Of a stretch of DNA of 64,000 nucleotides, positions 17,272-25,781 are shown in pieces. The DNA comes from DATLZU01 sp051293835 (lineage in GTDB: Bacteria > Nitrospirota > Nitrospiria > Nitrospirales > Nitrospiraceae). Position 1 is the stretch's first letter. Each line of letters starts with the position of its first letter. Made by a program: the position numbers and the translations under genes. Location of the stretch: contig JBPKMA010000001.1 in NCBI GenBank assembly GCA_051293835.1, positions 186,001-250,000 of the forward strand, read 5' to 3'. The notes beneath the pieces are model-generated. The model searched no databases. It saw nothing but the letters and a program-made list of their open reading frames with translations, and had not been told where the DNA came from.

Positions 17272-18285
17272 TTAGTGAGCCGGCGAGCTGCCGTTTCGGC
17301 TGGCTTCAGGACAAGTTTCAGGTGTCATGTAGAGGAGGTAATTGCCCATACCATACTGGATGTTGGGATTATGGAGCGGGTGGTGGTAGACCATGACCAT
17401 TTCATAGTCATCCTTGGTGTTGACGGAAAACCCTCCGGCGTCACGATAAACTTGGTGCGGTCGAAACTCCAGAAGCGTGCCATCCTGCGCCACGTCCGGG
17501 ACCGTTCGCAAGAGCGTCCGGCCGGCGGTCCTGTTTTCCAGGGCGATCAGCAACAATTCGTCGTGGCCGTGGGGATAGGCGAACTTAACGCAGCCGTCCA
17601 TACGGAACTTCAACGGAGCCGACAGGACATGAACTCCCGGTTTGATTTCTATCCCTTCCTCGGTCTGGTCAGGTCCTCGCTGTCCGAACTGGCTGTAACA
17701 GACGATATTCACCCCAACCTGGTAGACCTCCATTTCTTTAATCGGAGTTCCAGGCGGCGCCATGTACATAGTAAAGGAAGCCATGACGTCTTTGGTCGGC
17801 GGCACCTTGTGGTAAAAGGCGACCACAGACATGAGGTGCTGCCCTTTAGCGAGCTTCACGCCGTAACCATCCGGAAACCGTGCTTCCGTCATTTCGAGAC
17901 CGGCCCCTCCGAAGAACAGCGGCTCGCCCGGACAGGAGACGCTGGGACGGTCGTTGTTGAGCATGAGAATGTGATGGAGGTAATTTTTGGGCAACGGCTT
18001 GCCGTCTTTCGTGAAGACTTCTGACTTAAAACCGATCATGTACATGTCCTTCGGAAGCTGAAAAATGTGCTTCGGCATACTGGCTGCCAATTCTCCGTCA
18101 TGGTCCGAGGGCAGGTCGATGGGGCCGAATGTGAGCGTCACCGTGTCATCCGTGATCGTTACCCTGGTAGTCGTCTGATTGTTCAGTGTCGGAACGACGT
18201 AGTGGTCGTAGTCATCGGACGCAGAGACGGAGCTGACATGAGTGGCGAACAAGAACAACAGGCAGACCGCGGATGAGCGCTTCAT
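17272..18285 (-). CDS. Exported PHM-like (copper type II) protein
   Basis: 337 residues from the ATG at 18285, which has a strong ribosome site (AAGGAGGTC). Residues 1-23 form a signal peptide. The rest resembles the two beta-sandwich domains of peptidylglycine monooxygenase (PHM) / Nod19-type proteins. LHHILM (His104, His105) and AFYHK (His159) match the first copper site. PHGHDE (His239, His241) and Met313 in IQYGMGNY match the second site. YHHPLHN (301-305) adds more His. An oxidative or copper-binding periplasmic role is inferred; the substrate is unknown. It stands alone between the fusion gene and a SnoaL-like gene on the same strand. Confidence 0.65.
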   Translation of the reverse strand: MKRSSAVCLLFLFATHVSSVSASDDYDHYVVPTLNNQTTTRVTITDDTVTLTFGPIDLPSDHDGELAASMPKHIFQLPKDMYMIGFKSEVFTKDGKPLPKNYLHHILMLNNDRPSVSCPGEPLFFGGAGLEMTEARFPDGYGVKLAKGQHLMSVVAFYHKVPPTKDVMASFTMYMAPPGTPIKEMEVYQVGVNIVCYSQFGQRGPDQTEEGIEIKPGVHVLSAPLKFRMDGCVKFAYPHGHDELLLIALENRTAGRTLLRTVPDVAQDGTLLEFRPHQVYRDAGGFSVNTKDDYEMVMVYHHPLHNPNIQYGMGNYLLYMTPETCPEASRNGSSPAH

Positions 18286-18370
18286 AGGACCTCCTTGGTG
18301 AGAAAGGCGAAGATCGCGCTCCGGGTTGACTCTCAAGGTGGGGTGTCACAGCCGGGCGTATCATCGCGTA

Positions 18371-19294
18371 TCATCGCGTCGATGGAGATGATGGCGGAGG
18401 CGTGAGCCGCTTCCAGACATAGGTTCCTCCGTGTTGTCTCGGAGGAATGTTTGTCCGGCTGCCGACTCGCGTGTACCACCAAATGCCTTTCGCCTGCGTG
18501 CCGTCCTCCGACAACAGCACTTCGAAACCGCCTTCGCGGTCGTTGCCGGATTGTTGCCAGGTGCCTTGCCAAAGCCGGTTGAGAAACTTCGTGGTCTTGA
18601 TTGTCCCGCCTTGATAGGTATAGCTGCCGTTGCCGTTCCGATCGAGCGTGGCGTTGTAGGTTTTATCTTCTTCTTGGATCTCCCATTCGCCGCTGAGGTC
18701 TGGCCGCTCACCATCCGTTCCGGGCTCAACGGCTGTCGCAACAAAATCGGCGACCGGCTGGGTGACTGCCGCGTCGAATCGCGGTCCGCGGGAGGACTCA
18801 TGCCAGGAATGCAGCACCCATCGGCCGTGGCGGCGTTCCAGGACGCCAGTCTCGCGCAGCGGCAGCACGGTGCGCGTCTGGTCGTCGCCTCGGTTGACAT
18901 ACCGGATGTAGTCCAGCTCCATCGCGAACCACGCGGTATCACCGCGCATCCACACCTTAAGATTTTGAATGGGAATTTCTAGCCGGGCAACTGACTCAAA
19001 CTCCTCCCGCATGTCCCTGACGAAGTCGGTCCAGCCCACGTACTTGCGTCCTCCGATAGAGTAACTGATGATGTCCGCATCGTGAGCCATCAGTCGGGAG
19101 AGTGTCGCCAGGTCCTTCTCTGCGTTGGCGCGGACCAGAGTCCGGATCACGGCTTCGGGACCGGATGCCTTGTCATCGGCGGTCTCCTCGACGCCGTGCG
19201 CCCAAAGCGTATCGCCGAAGGCAAGGAAAAGCGAAAGAGATAAAAGGACAGTCAAAACTACTGACTCTTGGCGGCTGCGAAATCCGATGACCAT
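18371..19294 (-). CDS. Exported SnoaL/NTF2-like protein with C-terminal beta domain
   Basis: 307 residues. A signal peptide covers about residues 1-32 (ending TLWAHG). Residues 45-170 resemble the SnoaL/NTF2-like (DUF4440-type) fold: EAVIRTLVRANAEKDLATL, then YVGWTDFVRDMREEF and GRWVLHSWHESSRG. The last 100 residues (DLSGEWEIQEEDKTYNATL onward, rich in Gly, Trp and Tyr) look like a small beta-sheet domain of the lipocalin kind. The function is unknown. It has its own promoter and is followed by the copper-protein gene on the same strand. Confidence 0.65.
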   Translation of the reverse strand: MVIGFRSRQESVVLTVLLSLSLFLAFGDTLWAHGVEETADDKASGPEAVIRTLVRANAEKDLATLSRLMAHDADIISYSIGGRKYVGWTDFVRDMREEFESVARLEIPIQNLKVWMRGDTAWFAMELDYIRYVNRGDDQTRTVLPLRETGVLERRHGRWVLHSWHESSRGPRFDAAVTQPVADFVATAVEPGTDGERPDLSGEWEIQEEDKTYNATLDRNGNGSYTYQGGTIKTTKFLNRLWQGTWQQSGNDREGGFEVLLSEDGTQAKGIWWYTRVGSRTNIPPRQHGGTYVWKRLTPPPSSPSTR

Positions 19295-19330
19295 TCCCGG
19301 AGTCGAAAGAGGAATAGAGGTTAAAATTGC

Positions 19331-19359
19331 AAGCTACAGAATGACGGAAGCATTGTCAA
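19331..19359 (-). promoter_or_regulatory. Promoter of the SnoaL-like gene
   Basis: On the minus strand a perfect TTGACA (19354-19359) and TAGCTT (19331-19336) are 17 bases apart, about 37 bases before the start codon. Confidence 0.5.
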
Positions 19360-19379
19360 TGGCTTTCTCGGGTCACGAG

Positions 19380-20144
19380 TCAAGAACGGAGGTCTTGACA
19401 CACCGCCACCACCGTCACATTGTCCTCACCGCCTGACCGCAGCGCTTCCTCGACCAGCGCTTCGCAGATCTGTCGGGGTAGCCGATCGGCCCGTCGTAAC
19501 ACACTGGCGATCTGCTCGTCGAGCAGCATTTTGGTCAAACCGTCGGTGCAAAGCAGGAGCACATCGTCTCGCCGCAAGAAAAAGCTCGATACATCCGGCT
19601 CCACCGTCTCCGCGATGCCGAGCGCGCGAGACAGCACATGGCGATGCGGGTGCGTTCGCGCCTGTTCTGGGGTAAGGAGACCGTGCCGAACATACTCTTC
19701 CACGAGCGAGTGATCGCGGGTCAGCGGTAAAAGATGCGCCTCGCGCCAGAGATATGCCCGACTGTCGCCGACATGGGCGACCGTGGCGCGCGCACGAAAC
19801 CCGGACGCAATGTGGAGTGCGACGATGGTGGTACCCATTCCTTTCAATTCGGGGGAGGTTTCCGCGGTCGCGAGAATGGCGCGATTGGCGCCTTCGATCA
19901 TGCTCTGAAGTTGAGCGGCGGTCTGGCGTCCACGGATGCGTCGTGCGAGGCGGCCCGGACGGACCGCGCCGGCTTGTTGGGCGATGGCTGCGACGGCCGA
20001 TCGGCTGGCCACATCGCCGCCCGGATGGCCGCCCATTCCGTCGGCGACGAGCCACAGGCTGCGATCATTGAGAACCGCAAAGGCGTCTTGGTTGGTGGAA
20101 CGGAGGAGCCCCGTGTGTGTGAGTCCGTCGCCGATCCAGGGCAT
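19380..20144 (-). CDS. PP2C-family serine/threonine protein phosphatase
   Basis: 254 residues from the ATG at 20144, eight bases after the stop of the upstream nuclease gene. Metal-binding motifs of the PPM/PP2C family are present: DGMGGHPGGD near residue 38, the central VGDSRAYL, LCTDGLTKML and the final GGEDNVTVVAV. This is a soluble, Mn/Mg-dependent phosphatase of the Stp/PrpC type, which reverses Hanks-type kinase phosphorylation. No partner kinase is in the window. An open frame running further upstream overlaps the nuclease gene and is ignored. Confidence 0.93.
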   Translation of the reverse strand: MPWIGDGLTHTGLLRSTNQDAFAVLNDRSLWLVADGMGGHPGGDVASRSAVAAIAQQAGAVRPGRLARRIRGRQTAAQLQSMIEGANRAILATAETSPELKGMGTTIVALHIASGFRARATVAHVGDSRAYLWREAHLLPLTRDHSLVEEYVRHGLLTPEQARTHPHRHVLSRALGIAETVEPDVSSFFLRRDDVLLLCTDGLTKMLLDEQIASVLRRADRLPRQICEALVEEALRSGGEDNVTVVAVCQDLRS

Positions 20145-20152
20145 GGAGTTCT

Positions 20153-20941
20153 TCAACCAGGGTATGCCGCCGACCGAATGACCGGTGTAGGCGGTCCGTA
20201 CCGTTCGAGGAGTCGCCTGTACAGCCGCTCCGCCAACGGTTCCAAATTGCAGGTATCGGCCGCGTTGTACCGGAGGAGAAGATCCAAGCTGCTCTGCCGG
20301 CCGCAGCGCCATTCCTTCCAGAGCCTGACGGCATCCCAGCCGTCTAGGCCGGCGAGGTCCGCATCACGCGAAATCGAGAGTTCGGATTCGATGCGCTTGA
20401 GTCCTCCGTGGAGACCCAAGCGGCGAGCCGCAAAGCACAGATCAAAGTGCGGCAGCCCGAAGTCCAGGCCGGGAAAAGTGGCGCGCAGGAACGGAATGTC
20501 GAAAACGCTGCCGAAGAACGTCACGAGGAGATCGGCTTGGGCCAAGGCTTCGCGGAGCCGCTTTTCCGTCAACGTGTCCCCGTAGACCAGGCTAGTCATC
20601 CGCCCGTTGGCATAAAGTCCGATGACGGTTGCGTGGGCATATCCGGCCGGTTCTCCCGAGGTTTCGATGTCGAGAAAGAGCGTGCGTGAGCGGAATGTCT
20701 CGTACAGGCGCCAGTGCTCGCGTGATTTAAGGCGCGCGGCGAAAAACCGTGAGTCGCCGGCGGCGAGATGGTCGATCGCCGCCGAGACCTCTAAGTCATA
20801 GAGTGACTTTCGTTGGGGGGAGATGCCGGGCAGGGAGGGTTCTCGGAGAAACGCGCGCCAGCTATCGATCCCGTGCTCCCACAGGCGCCGCTCGGAATAG
20901 GGGCCGATTCCCTTGAGAAAAATGAAAGTGGATTCCAGCAT
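20153..20941 (-). CDS. YprB-like RNase H-fold exonuclease
   Basis: 262 residues from the ATG at 20941 (GAGGCG upstream). The start LKGIGPYSERRLWEHGI looks like a helix-hairpin-helix-type segment. The core follows the DEDD exonuclease pattern: LFLDIETSG, a middle acidic residue in FFGSVFDIPFL, and YNAADTCNLEPLAERLY near the end. This matches the YprB / RNase_H_2 group. Nucleic-acid processing is likely; the substrate is not known. It is co-directional with the phosphatase. Confidence 0.8.
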   Translation of the reverse strand: MLESTFIFLKGIGPYSERRLWEHGIDSWRAFLREPSLPGISPQRKSLYDLEVSAAIDHLAAGDSRFFAARLKSREHWRLYETFRSRTLFLDIETSGEPAGYAHATVIGLYANGRMTSLVYGDTLTEKRLREALAQADLLVTFFGSVFDIPFLRATFPGLDFGLPHFDLCFAARRLGLHGGLKRIESELSISRDADLAGLDGWDAVRLWKEWRCGRQSSLDLLLRYNAADTCNLEPLAERLYRRLLERYGPPTPVIRSAAYPG

Positions 20942-21105
20942 CAGCGCCTCGGAGAAAACGGGAGGCACGCCGGGAGATTCTAGCCTTGATTTCACCCCGC
21001 AAACAAGCTACAGTCCGTTGCCGAAGCCGGATTTGTGCGCCGTGTCCTCCGGCAGGGGACGGCGGTGAAACCGCGGGGAGACGCATTCCGAGCATCAATG
21101 ACGAG

Positions 21106-21489
21106 ATGGGAGACACCGGGAAGCGGATTCGTATCATTGTCGGGTCGGTTCAACTCGAGGCGGAGCTGAAAAATAATAAAACGGCTGAAAGCGTCTACGC
21201 GGCCTTGCCGGTCGAAGCACCGGTGAACACCTGGGGGGAGGAATTGTATTTCACACTCCCAGGCGTGAAGGATTATCGCGAAACCGCCACGACTCAGGTC
21301 AAGGTGGGCGACGTGGCGTTGTGGGGGGCGGGCCAGGTGTTGGCCATCTTCTTCGGGCGCACTCCCATGAGCATGGGGCCGGATCCGGTCCCCGCGGATC
21401 GGGTGAACGTCATCGGGCGAATCGTGGGCGATCCCACGCTGTTGCGGCAGGTCGTGGGCGCCACGCGCATTCGGGTGGAGAAAGTGTGA
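21106..21489 (+). CDS. Cyclophilin-like fold protein (TM1367/DUF369 type)
   Basis: 127 residues from the ATG at 21106. The start was placed at MGDTGKRIRIIVG because the frame upstream has no domain and is rich in Cys and Arg. The sequence LEAELKNNKTAESVYAALP, then WGEELYF and VGDVALWGAGQVLAIFFGRTP, is typical of the small cyclophilin-like barrel family. These proteins lack proven isomerase activity. It is followed four bases later by a DUF507 gene. Confidence 0.8.
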   Translation: MGDTGKRIRIIVGSVQLEAELKNNKTAESVYAALPVEAPVNTWGEELYFTLPGVKDYRETATTQVKVGDVALWGAGQVLAIFFGRTPMSMGPDPVPADRVNVIGRIVGDPTLLRQVVGATRIRVEKV

Positions 21490-21493
21490 TGAG

Positions 21494-21775
21494 ATGAGGC
21501 TCTCCAAGGAACGCATCCGACACATGGCCGAGGCGCTAGTGACACGCCTTCAGCACGATGGCTATCTCGAATTTGCCGGGGACAAGAAAACGGTGGTCGA
21601 GTCGTTGGTGCACGCTATCACGGAGGAATTGTCGGTGGAGGACCGCCTGAATGCTGAGGTTCGGCAACTCCTGAAAGCCTATGACGCTGAGATTGAACGG
21701 GGGGAGGTAGACTACCAAAAGATGTTCACGATGATCAAACAAAAATTGGTCCGGGAACGGGGGATCATCCTTTAA
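21494..21775 (+). CDS. DUF507 family protein, first copy
   Basis: 93 residues, charged and helical: MRLSKERIRHMAEALVTRL at the start, EELSVEDRLNAEVRQLLKAY in the middle, DYQKMFTMIKQKLVRERG at the end. This matches DUF507, a small soluble family with no known function. The gene sits four bases after the cyclophilin-like gene and 60 bases before a divergent paralogue. Confidence 0.85.
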   Translation: MRLSKERIRHMAEALVTRLQHDGYLEFAGDKKTVVESLVHAITEELSVEDRLNAEVRQLLKAYDAEIERGEVDYQKMFTMIKQKLVRERGIIL

Positions 21776-21835
21776 GGTTCTGTCGGACGTCATCGCTCAG
21801 CGCTCAGAACTCGTCGTTCAGCACGTAGCTTCGGA

Positions 21836-22114
21836 ATGTTGTTCAGCAACGACAAGGTCGCCCATCTCTCGCACACCATTCTGAACGTGTTGAAGCAGAG
21901 TCCGGCCATTCGGCTCACGGGAGAAGAAGGTCACGTTCTGCGCGAGATCAAACGCGTGATTACAGCGGAACTCGCGCAGGAAGAAAAGCTCGATCAGACG
22001 GTACGGGCCAAATTGCGGTCCTATTCACGGCCTATCGTCGAGGGCAGTGCGGAATGGGAGGTGCTGTACCGCAAGATGGTTGTAGAGGAGCTTCGCAAGC
22101 AAGCCAAGCCTTGA
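21836..22114 (+). CDS. DUF507 family protein, second copy
   Basis: 92 residues, aligned end to end with the preceding gene product but clearly diverged: ITAELAQEEKLDQTVRAKLRSY against ITEELSVEDRLNAEVRQLLKAY. Function is unknown. No strong ribosome site precedes the ATG. The tandem pair suggests an old duplication, possibly giving a hetero-oligomer. Confidence 0.83.
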   Translation: MLFSNDKVAHLSHTILNVLKQSPAIRLTGEEGHVLREIKRVITAELAQEEKLDQTVRAKLRSYSRPIVEGSAEWEVLYRKMVVEELRKQAKP

Positions 22115-22150
22115 GTTCGAGGACCACGGCCTTGAGTTGGGGGAGGAATT

Positions 22151-22594
22151 ATGGGGATCGTGAGCGTTGTGGTGAGTGTTCTGTTCGCTCTTGCCCTGGC
22201 AGCCTGCGCCGGGAAAGAGAAGCCGAAACCGCTGGTACCGCTGGCCTTGGGCGCAGGAGCTCAGGCGGCGGCGATTGCCTTGACCCACCAGGGGACCACC
22301 GCCTACCAAAGCGGCCAGTTCATGGAGGCGAAGACCTATTTCCGTCAGGCTGTCACGGCCGCGCCGGATTCTGGTCCGGCGCACTACAACTTGGCGCTAG
22401 CGCTGAACGCGCTGGGGGAAACCGAAGAAGCGCGCACACATTTCATCGAGGCCGCCAATCTCGCTCCGGGCGACAAGGTCATCTGGGATTCGCCAGCCCT
22501 GCGGCCCTATGGTTCGCCGGAATCGAAAAAGGTGGTAAAGGAACCTCAGAATAGTTACACGAGGCCGGCCTTCGGGCAGCTCGGTCCTCGGTGA
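22151..22594 (+). CDS. TPR lipoprotein
   Basis: 147 residues. The lipoprotein signal ends in LALAAC, placing the acylated Cys at residue 19. Residues 40-105 contain two tetratricopeptide-like units (GTTAYQSGQFMEAKTYFRQA and ALNALGETEEARTHFIEA). It probably acts as an envelope scaffold protein. It has a ribosome site (GGGGGAGGAA) and sits just before bcp. Confidence 0.8.
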   Translation: MGIVSVVVSVLFALALAACAGKEKPKPLVPLALGAGAQAAAIALTHQGTTAYQSGQFMEAKTYFRQAVTAAPDSGPAHYNLALALNALGETEEARTHFIEAANLAPGDKVIWDSPALRPYGSPESKKVVKEPQNSYTRPAFGQLGPR

Positions 22595-22620
22595 TCCAAG
22601 GGAGGCGAAACGTCGCGACT

Positions 22621-23088
22621 ATGGCGAAAGCATTGGCGGTCGGGGACAAGGCACCGGAGTTCGCGCTCCCGAATGAAACCGGTAAGCTGGTGAAGCTCAA
22701 GGACTTCAAAGGGCAACCGGTCGTCCTTTACTTCTATCCCAAAGACGACACGCCGGGCTGTACGAAGGAAGCGTGCAACTTCCGCGATGCCCTGGAGACG
22801 ATCAAGAAGACAGGCGCGGTCGTGCTGGGCGTCAGTCTCGATAGCAAGGAGTCGCATCAGAAATTCATCGCCAAGCACCGGTTGTCTTTCTCGTTGCTCA
22901 GCGACGAAGAAGCGACGGTGTCGAAAGCCTACGGCGTGTACAAACAGAAAAACATGTATGGGAAAACGCTCTGGGGTATTGAACGGAGCACCTTTGTCAT
23001 CGATTCCGCTGGCAGGGTAAAAGCGATCTTCCGCAAGGTCAAGGTCGACGGCCACGTGGACGAAGTGCTGGCGGCCTTGAAGGCATAG
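22621..23088 (+). CDS. bcp: Thiol peroxidase / peroxiredoxin Bcp
   Basis: 155 residues from the ATG at 22621; an in-frame GTG at 22591 overlaps the previous stop and is less likely. It reduces hydroperoxides using thioredoxin. The peroxidatic Cys lies in DDTPGCTKEACNFRD with a second Cys five residues later, the usual BCP arrangement. Conserved FPKDD-like YFYPKDDTPG is present. Confidence 0.95.
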   Translation: MAKALAVGDKAPEFALPNETGKLVKLKDFKGQPVVLYFYPKDDTPGCTKEACNFRDALETIKKTGAVVLGVSLDSKESHQKFIAKHRLSFSLLSDEEATVSKAYGVYKQKNMYGKTLWGIERSTFVIDSAGRVKAIFRKVKVDGHVDEVLAALKA

Positions 23089-23144
23089 CTTCGATGCGAG
23101 AGCCTGTGGGTCAGGGGCATTATCCTCTCTCGCCTCTCGAAGTT

Positions 23145-23383
23145 ATGGACATCCGGGAAAAGATTTGGCATGGACTCTGAGCTGCATCGCTTTCCGTCAT
23201 GCCAGGCGTGGGGCGCTTGTACATCGGCGAGAAACGAGGCTATACGCTCCTCGTCAGCGCCCTGACCTTTCTTTGGGTCTCCTGCCTCATCTGGCTGCCC
23301 GCCGAGCTGTTCTATCTGAGTGTAGCGATCTTCTTGCCTTCGACGCTTGTGCTACCGTCAAGTGGGGATATGGACTGATTTGA
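23145..23383 (+). pseudogene. Small TM2-like membrane protein, interrupted
   Basis: One frame reads MDIREKIWHGL, then TGA at 23178-23180, then AASLSVMPGVGRLYIGEKRG followed by two hydrophobic segments. The PGxGxLYxGE motif plus two membrane helices is typical of small TM2-type membrane proteins, and translation from inside (ATG 23199) gives only 59 residues. Beyond about 23325 the coding sense seems to pass to another frame (LAFDACATVKWGYGLI, ending 23383), which suggests a frameshift as well. It could be a decayed gene, a short real gene from 23199 to 23378, or a sequencing error. Confidence 0.45.
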
Positions 23384-23415
23384 CGGGTGGTATCAACCGA
23401 CACTACCCTGTAAGC

Positions 23416-24315
23416 ATGCAAGCGAGGCAGGCCTTCGCTCACAAGGTGTTCTACACTCTCGCTGTGCTTGCAGCATGGGCTTTCCTCCACTGTGCGATTA
23501 CGGACGGCGAGGTCCAAGGAGCGGAGAAAGTCGATGGTACGCTCTCGGTCAGCGATACATTGGTCGTATCCGGAGAGACGGCCAGGATCGAGGCGAAGCT
23601 GGTACGGAGCGGGTTGCTGAGCGAGACCGGCCTTGGCGGTGAGAGACTCGAGCTGCTCATCGAGGGCAAGGTCGTCGCGACGGCTATGACGGGCGGCGAC
23701 GGTCGTGCGTTTTTCAACTATCGGTATCCGAGAAAGGGCAATCACACGCTGACGGTGACGGTGCGGCTGGTCCCAAATCCCCGGGTCCTGGCGCCTGCGG
23801 CGACCGGGACACTGGCCGTGTGGGAGCGCCGGCGTCCCATCCTGCTGGTGGAATTGGCGGCGTTATTCGAAGAGCCCTCGGCGCCGTTCCTGCCGCTGCC
23901 ACTGGAGATTGGCGGTCTAGGGCGCCCGGCTGCTGTGCACGGCGCCGCGGATGAACTCGCACGGTTAACCAAGTTTTACTACAACCCCGTCTATCTGGCG
24001 TGGCCGGGCAAGGAGCCATCTGGCTCATTCGGCTCGACGGACGAAATCAAGGCCTGGCTTCGTGACCACAAATTCCCCGACGGCGTGGTCATGACGGTAC
24101 GCCCGGGCCAGGATGCCCTCAAAACGGCGCTCGACGAGCTCAAATCCCAGGGCTGGGCCTCGCTGAAACACGGCATCGGCCGCACCCGCGGTTTTGCCGA
24201 AGTCCTTCTCGACCATCGCCTGGAGGTCGTCATCGTCCCCGAACCCCGACGTGGTGAACTGCCGCGGAAAGCAAAGGTGGCGAAGGATTGGAAGGAGGTG
24301 AGGAAAAAGCTCTAG
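23416..24315 (+). CDS. Exported protein with Ig-like domain and C-terminal alpha/beta region
   Basis: 299 residues from the ATG at 23416. A signal peptide occupies about residues 1-35. Residues 40-140 look like a bacterial Ig-type beta sandwich (VSDTLVVSGETARIEAKLV ... GGDGRAFFNYRYPRKGNHTLTV). The rest, starting at RRPILLVELAALFEE, has an alternating alpha/beta pattern with a region about removing DHKFPDGVVMTVRPG and is reminiscent of HAD-type or surface phosphatase-like domains without a clear catalytic motif. The function is unknown. Confidence 0.6.
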   Translation: MQARQAFAHKVFYTLAVLAAWAFLHCAITDGEVQGAEKVDGTLSVSDTLVVSGETARIEAKLVRSGLLSETGLGGERLELLIEGKVVATAMTGGDGRAFFNYRYPRKGNHTLTVTVRLVPNPRVLAPAATGTLAVWERRRPILLVELAALFEEPSAPFLPLPLEIGGLGRPAAVHGAADELARLTKFYYNPVYLAWPGKEPSGSFGSTDEIKAWLRDHKFPDGVVMTVRPGQDALKTALDELKSQGWASLKHGIGRTRGFAEVLLDHRLEVVIVPEPRRGELPRKAKVAKDWKEVRKKL

Positions 24316-24391
24316 CTTTCTTTTTCCCACCGTGATCCTTTAAGATAGGTTTGATTTTTCTGACCCTTGAATAGGCTGAGGCCTCCGGCGG

Positions 24392-25753
24392 ATGCGGGCG
24401 AAGACCAGTTTCTCCTGCCAGGCATGCGGACACCAAGCGCTTCGGTGGCTGGGCCGCTGCCCGGACTGCGGCGGTTGGAACACCATGAGGGAGGAACGGG
24501 TCTCCGCCGCCAGCAGAGGCCGCCCGGCCGCATTCAAGATCGCCTCCTTTAACGCAACCCCTCTTGCGGAGATCGAAGCCGTCGGCGAACATCGCCGCTG
24601 CACCGGAATTGGGGAATTCGACCGGGTGCTAGGCGGCGGGGTTGTCCCAGGCTCCGTAATCTTGATCGGCGGAGACCCCGGCATCGGCAAGACGACCTTG
24701 CTTTTACAGGCCCTTCCCAGATTGGCCTTCGACGGAGAGAAGGTCCTCTATGTCTCTGGCGAAGAGTCGCCGCGACAGATCAAGATGCGGGGGCAACGGC
24801 TGGGGATCGAGCATCCCGGGTTGTTGATCCTGGCGGAAACTTCGTTGGAGGAACTCCTCAAGGCTGTACGGGAGATCCAACCGGTGGCGATGGTCGTGGA
24901 TTCTATTCAGACGGTCTATACCGACCAACTGTCTTCGGCACCTGGGAGCGTCAGCCAAGTGCAGGAAGTTGCCGGCCAACTGATGTGGTTGGCCAAACGG
25001 ACCGGCGTGCCGGTGTTCATCATCGGCCACGTCACCAAGGAAGGGGCCATCGCCGGTCCGCGCTTGCTCGAGCACATTGTGGATACGGTGCTGTACTTCG
25101 AGGGAGACAAAGGCCACAGCTACCGCATCCTCCGGGCGGTGAAGAACCGGTTCGGGTCGACCAACGAAATCGGCGTCTTCGAGATGAAGGATGTGGGTCT
25201 GGAAGAGGTGGGCAATCCCTCGGAGGTGTTTCTGGCGGAACGACCGCGATGCAGCCCCGGCTCCGTCGTCGTGTCAAGCCTTGAGGGCTCACGCCCGATC
25301 CTGGTCGAAGTGCAGGCGCTCGTGTCGCCGACCGGCTACGCTATGCCCAAGCGCATGGCCAATGGAGTCGAGTTGAACCGGGTCTCGCTGCTCCTAGCCG
25401 TCATGGAGAAACGCCTCGGGATGCATCTCTCCGGACAGGACGTATACGTGAATGTGGTGGGCGGCATGCGGATCGATGAACCGGCTATTGATTTGGGAAT
25501 CGTCGCCGCCGTCACTTCGAGCTTGCGGGAGGTACCGATCAATCCTCACACCTTGGTGCTGGGTGAGGTGGGGCTCGGGGGAGAGGTGCGGGCCATTACC
25601 CAGGCTGATCTTCGCATCCGCGAGGCCGCCAAGATGGGATTTCGGCGTTGTCTGCTGCCGGAACGGAATGTGTCCAAGTTGAGGCCCATCGACGGCATCG
25701 AATTGATCGGCGTTCACGAATTACAAGACGCCTTGGATGTGGCGCTGACGTGA
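24392..25753 (+). CDS. radA: DNA repair protein RadA
   Basis: RecA-related helicase that processes recombination intermediates. It has 453 residues. The N-terminal zinc finger (CQAC ... CPDC, residues about 7-26), Walker A GGDPGIGKTTLL, the RadA-specific KNRFGSTNEIG and the C-terminal Lon-like domain (VNVVGGMRIDEPAIDLGI) are all present. Complete and ordinary. Confidence 0.97.
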   Translation: MRAKTSFSCQACGHQALRWLGRCPDCGGWNTMREERVSAASRGRPAAFKIASFNATPLAEIEAVGEHRRCTGIGEFDRVLGGGVVPGSVILIGGDPGIGKTTLLLQALPRLAFDGEKVLYVSGEESPRQIKMRGQRLGIEHPGLLILAETSLEELLKAVREIQPVAMVVDSIQTVYTDQLSSAPGSVSQVQEVAGQLMWLAKRTGVPVFIIGHVTKEGAIAGPRLLEHIVDTVLYFEGDKGHSYRILRAVKNRFGSTNEIGVFEMKDVGLEEVGNPSEVFLAERPRCSPGSVVVSSLEGSRPILVEVQALVSPTGYAMPKRMANGVELNRVSLLLAVMEKRLGMHLSGQDVYVNVVGGMRIDEPAIDLGIVAAVTSSLREVPINPHTLVLGEVGLGGEVRAITQADLRIREAAKMGFRRCLLPERNVSKLRPIDGIELIGVHELQDALDVALT

Positions 25754-25781
25754 ACCGCATCGTGAAAAGTTCAAAGAGCAC

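Noticed and set aside
23165..23383. 72-residue open frame starting TTG
   Set aside because: Most of it is a frame shadow. The membrane-protein motif is in another frame; only the last part may belong to the broken gene.
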